DNA from: Pseudacidovorax intermedius
GTDB taxonomy: Bacteria; Pseudomonadota; Gammaproteobacteria; Burkholderiales; Burkholderiaceae_C
Direction of reading: 5' to 3'
Length of the DNA: 64,000 bases
Assembly: GCF_003350475.1 (NCBI RefSeq)
Contig: NZ_QQAV01000001.1
Location: 1,046,836 to 1,110,835 of the forward strand
Below the pieces are notes generated by a model. It did no database searches and had not been told where the DNA came from. It saw nothing but the letters and a program-made list of their open reading frames with translations. The position numbers and the translations under genes were made by a program. Below, in pieces: positions 1 to 6,596 of this stretch; positions within the stretch are counted from its first letter, which is position 1; each line of letters begins with the position of its first letter.

Positions 1-252
1 CGAAGCTGGATCTGCGCCTGCGAGCTTGGCGTTGGTCACGAGCATGCGAAGGAAGTCCTTCACGTTCGCTCGTGTGATGAAGGTCTGCTTGATGACATGT
101 TCAAACTCGCGCAGGAATGGCAACTGCTGGGCGGGGGTGAACTGATGAAGCCAACGATCAACATGCTCAGGGGTCGGCTCAGGGAGGTCCTTATTTCGGT
201 AGGTCCTGATCTCGTTAGCAACGGAAGAAAGCAGATCGTCGCGTTCGCTCAT
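1..252 (-). CDS. PRTase-CE-like protein, N-terminal part (runs off left edge)
   Basis: Only the first 84 codons are inside the window. The ATG at 252-250 follows an AGGAG box with an 8-nt spacer, so the start is well supported. The visible protein is a charged, mainly helical segment with PTPEHVDRWLHQF and FLREFEHVIKQTF stretches. From memory this resembles the N-terminus of proteins annotated as phosphoribosyltransferase-like (PRTase-CE), which are often discussed in prokaryotic conflict systems. No catalytic motif is visible because the rest of the gene is outside. Base composition is near 50% GC, against about 70% for the genes further right, which suggests acquired DNA. The family call is tentative; the reading frame itself is fairly secure. 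Confidence 0.45.
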   Translation of the reverse strand, partial: MSERDDLLSSVANEIRTYRNKDLPEPTPEHVDRWLHQFTPAQQLPFLREFEHVIKQTFITRANVKDFLRMLVTNAKLAGADPAS

Positions 253-600
253 CTAGTAGTCTCCTGGCAACTGACAAGTCTTAAAGCTCCATCGTATACA
301 TGCTTAAGGGTTGATACAGCGCCCGCGCCCTAAGCAAAATGGATCGCCCTTTTGGGTTGATCTACTCACTTCGAGCGGTGCCGACCGGGCTAACGAGGTT
401 CCTAGGACGATTCCGTAGTTTCATTCTCTAGGTGGTCAGTACTTGGGGGCCGCGGTAGTTCCCGCGACCTCCGCACGCAGTGGCATGCGAATCGCCCTTC
501 TATGAGGCGACAGTGCCACTATCGCGCGCGCTCAAGAGTTGTAATGTCCCGAAGATGTCGCCATGCATCAAATAGATTCTCTCCGAGCGAGCATCCCCGC
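253..600. other. Lower-GC intergenic region between the left-edge gene and vapB
   Basis: This 348-bp stretch has no convincing gene on either strand. It separates two divergently oriented small genes and must contain both promoters, but I could not place a good -35/-10 pair for either. Its composition is much lower in GC than the rest of the window. I see no integrase fragment, att-like direct repeat or tRNA end in it. Confidence 0.5.
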
Positions 601-807
601 ATGCAGACCAAGATAACCATCGACGACAAGCTCTACGAACAGGCGCTGGAGATGGCAGAGCCCGGCATGGATAAATCCGAGCTGTTCCGCGTAGCGATCG
701 AGACTTTCGTTCGAGTGCAAGCAGCGAAGCGTCTGGCTGCCTTGGGTACCGCGCAGCCCGACATGCAGGAGGTGCCCCGACGGCGGTCACGGCCCCAGGG
801 CAAATGA
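601..807 (+). CDS. Orphan VapB-type antitoxin
   Basis: A 68-residue protein starting MQTKITIDDKLYEQALEMAE, with a short N-terminal beta strand and helices, matching the small VapB/ribbon-helix-helix antitoxins whose C-terminus ends in an Arg/Pro-rich tail (here PRRRSRPQGK). Such antitoxins bind DNA as dimers and neutralise a PIN-domain VapC ribonuclease. The partner is normally encoded directly downstream. Here the next gene is the end of an ABC permease on the other strand, and the 65 bp between them contain no PIN-domain start, so the antitoxin stands alone. An in-frame upstream start at 502 exists but extends into sequence that does not look like the family, so 601 is preferred. Silencing of a distant VapC or decay after loss of vapC are both possible. 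Confidence 0.7.
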   Translation: MQTKITIDDKLYEQALEMAEPGMDKSELFRVAIETFVRVQAAKRLAALGTAQPDMQEVPRRRSRPQGK

Positions 808-872
808 ATAGCAGCGCGCCCTGCGGGACGTAGATTTGTCGCCCGGGTCGCCGCCGCCGGCCCCCTGCTCGC

Positions 873-1784
873 CTACATCCGCCCCTTCCACGGCACCGCC
901 CACCCCTCGATCCGCCGCATCAGCAGGTCGAACAGCAGCGCCACGACGCCGATCACCAGGATGCCCATCACCACCACGTCGGTGCGCAGGAAGTTGGAGG
1001 CATTGAGCACCAGCTGGCCCAGCCCGGCGGTGGCGGCCACCATCTCGGCGGCGACCAGGGTGGTCCAGCCGAAGCCGATGGCGATGCGCATGCCGGTCAG
1101 GATGTCGGGCAGGGCGGCGGGCAGCACGACATGGCGGATCACCTGCCAGCGGTTGGCGCCCAGCGAGAGGATGGCGTCGATCTGCTCGCTGCCCACCGAG
1201 CGCACGCCGGCCCGCGCGGCGACCGCCAGCGGCGCGAAGCAGGCCAGGTAGATGAGCACCACCTTCGAGGTCTCCTCGATGCCGAACCAGATGATCACCA
1301 GCGGCAGGTAGGCCAGCGGCGGCAGCGGGCGGTAGAACTCGATGATGGGGTCGAAGATGCCGCGCAGCGTGCGCGACACGCCCATCAGGATGCCCACCGG
1401 CACGGCCGTGACGCAGGCCAGCGCGAAGGCGCCGAACACGCGGCCCAGGCTCCACAGAAAGTGCTCCAGCAGCGGCTTGCCGCCCTGGCCCTTGCCCTGG
1501 GCCGCGGCGACGAAGGCGTCCCACACCGAAGCCGGGGAGGGCAGCACCAGCGGCGGCAGCCAGGCTAGCGCGGCAGCGGTCCACCACAGCAGGAAGAGCA
1601 CCAGCACGGTGGCGACGCTGATGGCGGTGGTCGGGCCCTCGCCGGGGCGGCGGTGGCCCTGGGTGGTGCGGCGGCGCGCCGCGGTCGGGGCAGGGCGCGT
1701 GGTGGCGTCCGGCGCGGTCTTGGCGGCAGGCAGCGTCAGTGCCGCCGTGTCGGTCGTGTTCAGCGGTGAAGCGGTGGAGGTCAT
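873..1784 (-). CDS. TauC/SsuC-type ABC transporter permease
   Basis: Inner-membrane permease of 303 residues for an aliphatic sulfonate, taurine or nitrate type importer. Residues 1-50 are a long, cytoplasmic, Ala/Thr/Arg-rich extension. Hydrophobic segments then begin near residue 53 and continue to about 290, in keeping with six membrane helices. The EAA loop that contacts the ATPase lies at about residues 203-235 (ILSLGANRWQVIRHVVLPAA). It is the last gene of a three-gene operon, 31 bp after the ATPase. No TauD dioxygenase or SsuD monooxygenase gene is nearby, so the substrate is not fixed by context; taurine and sulfonates are only the most common ligands of the family. Confidence 0.85.
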   Translation of the reverse strand: MTSTASPLNTTDTAALTLPAAKTAPDATTRPAPTAARRRTTQGHRRPGEGPTTAISVATVLVLFLLWWTAAALAWLPPLVLPSPASVWDAFVAAAQGKGQGGKPLLEHFLWSLGRVFGAFALACVTAVPVGILMGVSRTLRGIFDPIIEFYRPLPPLAYLPLVIIWFGIEETSKVVLIYLACFAPLAVAARAGVRSVGSEQIDAILSLGANRWQVIRHVVLPAALPDILTGMRIAIGFGWTTLVAAEMVAATAGLGQLVLNASNFLRTDVVVMGILVIGVVALLFDLLMRRIEGWAVPWKGRM

Positions 1785-1815
1785 CGTGTGTTCCTGGAAA
1801 GATGAAGACCGTCAC

Positions 1816-2601
1816 TCAATGCACCGTCGCGCCCGCATGGATCGCGTCGATCACCTCTTCGCGCAGGCGGATGAATTCCGGTTGCGACTTGATGGCACGT
1901 GCGCTGCCGCCGGCGATGTACTGGCGGCCGAAGTCCAGCTGGTAGCGGCGCGAGACGCGGCCGGGCGAGGGCGTCATCACGATCAGCTCGGTGGCCAGGA
2001 ACAGCGCCTCCTCCACGTCGTGCGTGATGAAGAAGCACAGCTTGCCCTCGCGCGCCCAGATCTGCAGCACCAGCTCCTGCACCTGCTCGCGCGTCAGCGA
2101 ATCGAGCGCGCCGAAGGGCTCGTCCATCAGCAGCATGGCCGGGTTGGCGGCCAGGGCCCGGGCGATGCCCACGCGCTGCTGCTGCCCGCCCGAGAGCTGG
2201 TAGACGGGATGCGTGGCATAGCGCTCCAGCCCCACGGCGCGGATCTGCTTCATGGCCGCCTCGTGCCGCTCGGCGCGGCCCAGGCCGCGCAGGCGCAGGC
2301 CCAGCGCCACGTTGTCGATCACGTTGAGCCAGGGCATCAGCGCATGCTTCTGGAAGACCACGCCCCGGTCGGCGCCTGGCCCTTCCACATGGCGGCCGTT
2401 GACGAAGATGTGGCCCTCGCTGGGCGCCATGAAGCCGGCGATGCATGACAGCAGCGTGGTCTTGCCGCAGCCCGATGCGCCGACAGCGACCACGAATTCG
2501 CCGCGGGCGAAGCCCAGGTCCACCTGCGACAGGGCCGTGACCTCGGCGCCGCCGCGGCCGGCGTAGGTCACGCCCACGTTCTCGATGCGCAATCCGTCCA
2601 T
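1816..2601 (-). CDS. TauB/SsuB-type ABC transporter ATP-binding protein
   Basis: Cytoplasmic ATPase of 261 residues that powers the importer encoded with it. All ABC motifs are intact: Walker A GASGCGKTT at residues 41-49, Q-loop Gln84, signature LSGGQ at 136-140, Walker B MLLMDEP at 156-162, and the switch His194 in FITHDVEEA. The C-terminal region (RRYQLDFGRQY) resembles TauB proteins. It lies 28 bp downstream of the binding-protein gene and 31 bp upstream of the permease gene, so the three are almost certainly one transcript. The family assignment is secure; the substrate (taurine, other sulfonates or a related anion) is not. Confidence 0.88.
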   Translation of the reverse strand: MDGLRIENVGVTYAGRGGAEVTALSQVDLGFARGEFVVAVGASGCGKTTLLSCIAGFMAPSEGHIFVNGRHVEGPGADRGVVFQKHALMPWLNVIDNVALGLRLRGLGRAERHEAAMKQIRAVGLERYATHPVYQLSGGQQQRVGIARALAANPAMLLMDEPFGALDSLTREQVQELVLQIWAREGKLCFFITHDVEEALFLATELIVMTPSPGRVSRRYQLDFGRQYIAGGSARAIKSQPEFIRLREEVIDAIHAGATVH

Positions 2602-2629
2602 GGTGCGGGTCTCCGATGCGGCGCGGCGC

Positions 2630-3655
2630 TCAGGGCTGCGCCTTGGCGGCGTAGCTGGCGTTCACGCCCGTGCTGTAGTCGGGCAGCACATTGCCGATGG
2701 TGCCCTGCGCCTTCAGGAAGGCCGCCGTGGCCGCCAGCGACTGGGCCGCGCCGCCCTTGGTGCCGCCGCCCAGCCAGGTGGCCGAGGCCTGCTCGGCCGG
2801 CGGCACGAAGCGGTACAGGGCCATGGCAGCGGGCACGTCGGCCTCGGTGGCGCCGGTGACCTGGGCCACGGCCTTCACCTGCGGCGAGCCAGCCACCCAC
2901 TGCGCCTTGTTGGCGGCATAGGCCGCATCGGCCTTGGCGATGGCCGACAGGAACTTGACCATGAAGTCGGCATTGGCCGCGGCCCAGGGCTTGTTGGCGA
3001 TGATGCCGTCGAAGGTGGCCTTGCCCGTCTGCTTGGAGATCTGGCCGCTGCTGGTGATCTGCTTGCCGCTGGCCTTGACCTTGGAGAGCACCGGGTCCCA
3101 CACGAAGGTGGCGTCGATGTCGCCGCGCTCCCAGGCCGCGGCGATCTCGGGCGGGCGCATGTTCAGGATCTTGACCTGCGACGGATCGACCTTGCCCGCC
3201 TCCAGCGCCACCAGCGTGTGGAAGTGCGTCGTGGAGGTGAAGGGCACGCCGATCTTCTTGCCCTTGAGGTCGGCCACGCTGTTCACGCCCGAGCCGTTGC
3301 GCGCCACCAGGGCCTCGGCATCGGCGATGTCGTCGAGGATCCACACCAGCTCCACCGGCAGGCCCTGCGACAGGGCCGAGGCCACGGGCGCCGAGCCCGC
3401 CTCGCCGATCTGCACCTGGCCCGAGGCCATGGCGCGGATCACGTCGCCGCCGCCCGCGAACTTGCGGAAGTTGATCTTGTAGCCGGTGGCCTTCTCGATC
3501 TCGCCCGTGACCTGCGCATAGCGCCAGGGCACCACCATGTCCTGGTGGGCGATGGTGACTTCCTTGGCGGCCTGGGCCTGTGCACCGGCAGCCAGGGTCG
3601 ACAGGGCGAGCAGCGCCAGGGTGCGGCGGGTGAAGCGGATCGGGGTGGTGGTCAT
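2630..3655 (-). CDS. TauA-like periplasmic substrate-binding protein
   Basis: Secreted binding protein of 341 residues for the importer encoded downstream. It begins with a Sec signal peptide (twin Arg at RFTRRTLALLALSTLAA, likely cleaved after AQA near residue 28). The mature part has the TauA/SsuA pattern, including GGGDVIRAMASGQVQIGEAG and ATFVWDPVLSKVKASGK. The ATG at 3655 is chosen because GGAGG lies just upstream and because it starts a complete signal peptide; a longer in-frame extension to 3790 lacks these. It is the first gene of the operon. The family is clear and the ligand is inferred from homology of type only. Confidence 0.85.
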   Translation of the reverse strand: MTTTPIRFTRRTLALLALSTLAAGAQAQAAKEVTIAHQDMVVPWRYAQVTGEIEKATGYKINFRKFAGGGDVIRAMASGQVQIGEAGSAPVASALSQGLPVELVWILDDIADAEALVARNGSGVNSVADLKGKKIGVPFTSTTHFHTLVALEAGKVDPSQVKILNMRPPEIAAAWERGDIDATFVWDPVLSKVKASGKQITSSGQISKQTGKATFDGIIANKPWAAANADFMVKFLSAIAKADAAYAANKAQWVAGSPQVKAVAQVTGATEADVPAAMALYRFVPPAEQASATWLGGGTKGGAAQSLAATAAFLKAQGTIGNVLPDYSTGVNASYAAKAQP

Positions 3656-3816
3656 GGAGGTCCTCCGGCAGGATGGGTGTGGGAACGAACTGTCGCGCCC
3701 CACGCCGTGCCGCCCAAGTGCCAGAGGCCGGCGACCGAAAGAGCCAGACCGCCCGCGCGGGCACCCGGCTGGTGCCTGTGCGGTGTGCACTGCACTGCTT
3801 CGGCGCAGAGCCGGCT

Positions 3817-3846
3817 ATTCTGGGAAGCGGGCGCAACGCCCGGCAA
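3817..3846 (-). promoter_or_regulatory. Candidate sigma-70 promoter of the tauA-like operon
   Basis: On the minus strand TTGCCG (3846-3841) and CAGAAT (3822-3817) are separated by 18 bp. The pair lies in the 254-bp gap upstream of the binding-protein gene, about 160 bp before its ATG. A GGGCG-TT-GCGCCC inverted repeat lies between the two boxes. The match is modest in GC-rich DNA, so this is a suggestion only. Confidence 0.3.
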
Positions 3847-3909
3847 CGAAGAAAAGCGCGCAAGCTCATGCGCCGGGCGCGCAAGGCGCACTCCCGCCGG
3901 AGCTGCCTG

Positions 3910-4887
3910 TCAGCGCGCCAGGATGCGCTTGTCGTTGCGCACCACCGTCTGCCAGCGTTCCACGTCCCGCGCGATGAAGGCCTGGAACTCGGCGGCGCTG
4001 CCTGGCCGCAGTGCGATGCCGCTGCGCGTGGTCAGCGCATCCACCAGCGCGGGCATAGCCAGGACTTCGTTCACCGCCTTGTTCAGCTTGGCGACGATGT
4101 CGTCGGGCAGGCCGGACGGCCCCATCAGGCCGTAGTACACGTTCATGTCGTAGCTCGGGTAGCCCAGCTCGGCGAAGGTGGGCACATCGGGCGCCTGGGG
4201 CGAGCGGGCGCTGCCGCTGACGGCCAGCGACTTGACCTTGTCCGAGCTGACGTCGCCCAGCAGCGGATTGATGAGCACGTTGATCTCACCCGCCATGAGC
4301 GCCGTCAGCGCGTCCGAGCCGCCCTTGTAGGGAATGTGGGTCATCCGGATGCCGGCGACCTGATCGAACAGTTCGGCGGCCATGTGCGGCGTGCCGCCGA
4401 CGCCGGACGAGCCGAAATTGAGCTTGCCCGGATGCGCCTTGGCTTCGCGCACGAGGGCCGGCAGCGAATCGATGCCCTTGCCGGCACTGACCTTCAGGAT
4501 CACCGGCCCGGCGCCGATGTAGGCGATGCCCCGCAGGTCCTTCTTGACGTCGAACTTGAGGTCGTCGTAGATCGCCGGGCCGATGGCGATGCTGTTGGCC
4601 ACCACCAGCAGGCGGTAGCCGTCCGGCGCGGCCTGGGCCACCTGCTGCGCGGCCACGTTGCCCCCCGCGCCCGCGCGGTTCTCGACCACCACGGCCTGCC
4701 CGAGCTTCTCGCCCAGCCGCTGGGCGACGGCGCGGGCCACCATGTCGATGCTGCTGCCGGCGGAGAAGCCGACGACCAGCGTGATGGGCCGGCTGGGATA
4801 GGCGGTATCGGCCCGGCTGCTGCCGATGCTTGCCCCCGCGAGCGCGGCGGCGAGCAATGCAGCATGGAAATGTCTTCTGGAAGGCAT
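3910..4887 (-). CDS. Bug-family periplasmic binding protein (with hydantoinase genes)
   Basis: A 325-residue secreted binding protein of the Bug (tripartite tricarboxylate transporter receptor) family. A signal peptide opens the protein (MPSRRHFHAALLAAALAGAS, cleavage near ADTA), followed by the family block YPSRPITLVVGFSAGSSIDMVAR and the carboxylate-binding loop region RAGAGGN. The start at 4887 is chosen over an upstream one at 4935 because it opens directly with the signal peptide and follows an AGGA box. It is last in a run with hyuA and hyuB (86-bp gap after hyuB), suggesting it captures the substrate of those enzymes. No TctA/TctB membrane subunits are nearby. Confidence 0.88.
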   Translation of the reverse strand: MPSRRHFHAALLAAALAGASIGSSRADTAYPSRPITLVVGFSAGSSIDMVARAVAQRLGEKLGQAVVVENRAGAGGNVAAQQVAQAAPDGYRLLVVANSIAIGPAIYDDLKFDVKKDLRGIAYIGAGPVILKVSAGKGIDSLPALVREAKAHPGKLNFGSSGVGGTPHMAAELFDQVAGIRMTHIPYKGGSDALTALMAGEINVLINPLLGDVSSDKVKSLAVSGSARSPQAPDVPTFAELGYPSYDMNVYYGLMGPSGLPDDIVAKLNKAVNEVLAMPALVDALTTRSGIALRPGSAAEFQAFIARDVERWQTVVRNDKRILAR

Positions 4888-4922
4888 GGCGGTGAGTCCT
4901 ATGGGATAGCGGAATGCGTGAA

Positions 4923-4963
4923 CTTGCGGATGCAAGCGGGGTGCCCGGCGCAGCAGTCCGGGC
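4923..4963. repeat. Two short hairpins between hyuB and the Bug gene
   Basis: CTTGC-GGAT-GCAAG (4923-4936) is followed by GCCCGG-N9-CCGGGC (4943-4963). Both sit in the 86-bp gap inside the operon. Neither is followed by a T-run, so they look like transcript-stabilising or attenuating stems and not an intrinsic terminator. Confidence 0.4.
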
Positions 4964-4973
4964 CGCTGCCCAC

Positions 4974-6596
4974 CTACAGATAGCCCAGGCGCCGGTCGCT
5001 CTCGATGGCCTGCGGCAATCGTTCGGCCGCGGGCCCGTAGCCGCCGCCGCCGGGCGTGCGCAAGGTGACCTCGTCGCCAGGCTGGAGTACCTGGGGGACG
5101 CGCGAATCGACGGGTTGTCCGTTGATCAGCACCGCCCCCAGCTGCCCGCTTGCGCCGCCATGCAGTCCGGGCGCGGGCACGTGGATGCGCTCAGTGAGGA
5201 ACACCGCGGTCAGCGGCGTCGGGTTCTGGTTGACGAAGCTGATCTCCTCGCCCAGGCCGCCCCGGTGCTGTCCGGCACCGCCCGAGCCGGCCACGAAGGT
5301 CTTGCGCCTGAAGTGCAGCGGCGAGTCCCGCTCGGCCACCTCGATCGGCGTGGGCGAGATGTTGCTGGGCCAGGACATGACCGACGCGCCGTCCTTGCCC
5401 TGCGTGCCGCCCATGCCGCCGTTAAAGAACAGCACGGTGGCGAAGGGCTTGCCATTGGCGCGGCGCCCGCTCAGGTTGGTGATCCACACCGGCGAGCCCA
5501 CGCCCGCCATGACCCGCCCGGGCAGGATGTCCGCCAGCGCCCCGAAGACCAGCATGGGCACGTAGTGGCCGGTGCACGAGCGGCCGCCGACGGGCGCCGG
5601 CGACACCGGGTTGAGCAGCGACCGCTGCGGTGCGAGCGTAGTGATGGGCAGCAGCAGCCCGTGGTTGTTCGGCAGGTCCGGCACGAGCATGCACTTGATG
5701 GCATAGGCCGTCATCGCATGGGTGTAGGGCAGCACGCAGTTGACGGCCCGGGGCTGTTCGCCGGAGGTGCCCGCGTAGTCGCAGACGATCTCGCCATCGC
5801 CCACCACGACCTTGACCTGGAACTCGAAGCGCTGGTCGAAGCCATCCGTCTCCATGCGGTAGGCGTATTCGCCGGCCGGCAGCTGGCGGATGGCCTGGCG
5901 CATCGCCTGCTCGCTGCGCTCGAAGAGCGCGGCGGCCAGGCTGTCCACTTCGGCCAGCCCATACTCGGCCAGCAGATCGCCCACGCGCTGGGCAATCAGC
6001 TCCGTCGCCCCGGCATGACACCAGATGTCGCCCACGGTCTGCTCCGGCGTGCGGACGTTGCTGCGCAGCAGGCCCAGCAGCGTGGCGTCGGGCTCGCCCT
6101 GGCGCAGGAAGTGCATCGGCGGAATGTGGAAGCCTTCCTCGAACAGCTCGCGCGCGTCCACCGAGCGGATCTTCCCGCCGATGTCGGGCACATGCCCCGC
6201 CGTGGCCGCGAAGCCGATCAGGCGCTGCGCATGGAACAGCGGCTTGACCAGGCACACGTCGTTGAGGTGGCCCGTCCCGATCCAGGGGTTGTTGGTGATG
6301 TAGATGTCGTCCGGGCGCATGTTGGCAGCACCGATCGCTTCGAGCATCGCCCGCACCGTGTTGCCCAGCGTGCCGATGAAGGAGGGAATGGCGCCCGCGT
6401 TCTCCGCGATCGTGCGGCCCTGCGAGTCGGTCATGACGACGGCGAAGTCGTTGGCCTCCGACGAGAGGGTCGAGAACGAGGTGCGCACGATGAGCTTGGC
6501 CGCCTCGCTGACCGCCGAGCGCAGCCGCGTCCAGAAGATCTCCAGGAAGATGGGGTCCACGTCCTGCGCGGCCGTAGAGGGAGTCTGCGTCGTCAT
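4974..6596 (-). CDS. Hydantoinase B/oxoprolinase-family subunit (HyuB)
   Basis: A 540-residue cytoplasmic protein of the HyuB family, the beta part of ATP-dependent enzymes such as N-methylhydantoinase, 5-oxoprolinase and acetone or acetophenone carboxylases. Typical blocks are VDPIFLEIFWTRLRSAVSEA near the start, SFSTLSSEANDFAVVMTD, NNPWIGTGHLNDVCLVKPLF, ATAGHVPDIGGK, and the C-terminal Gly-rich RTPGGGGYGP. The ATG overlaps the hyuA stop by 4 bp (ATGA), which fixes both ends and implies translational coupling. The complete length and intact blocks suggest an active enzyme. The exact substrate cannot be read from the sequence; a lactam or hydantoin-like ring or a ketone are the family options. 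Confidence 0.88.
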   Translation of the reverse strand: MTTQTPSTAAQDVDPIFLEIFWTRLRSAVSEAAKLIVRTSFSTLSSEANDFAVVMTDSQGRTIAENAGAIPSFIGTLGNTVRAMLEAIGAANMRPDDIYITNNPWIGTGHLNDVCLVKPLFHAQRLIGFAATAGHVPDIGGKIRSVDARELFEEGFHIPPMHFLRQGEPDATLLGLLRSNVRTPEQTVGDIWCHAGATELIAQRVGDLLAEYGLAEVDSLAAALFERSEQAMRQAIRQLPAGEYAYRMETDGFDQRFEFQVKVVVGDGEIVCDYAGTSGEQPRAVNCVLPYTHAMTAYAIKCMLVPDLPNNHGLLLPITTLAPQRSLLNPVSPAPVGGRSCTGHYVPMLVFGALADILPGRVMAGVGSPVWITNLSGRRANGKPFATVLFFNGGMGGTQGKDGASVMSWPSNISPTPIEVAERDSPLHFRRKTFVAGSGGAGQHRGGLGEEISFVNQNPTPLTAVFLTERIHVPAPGLHGGASGQLGAVLINGQPVDSRVPQVLQPGDEVTLRTPGGGGYGPAAERLPQAIESDRRLGYL

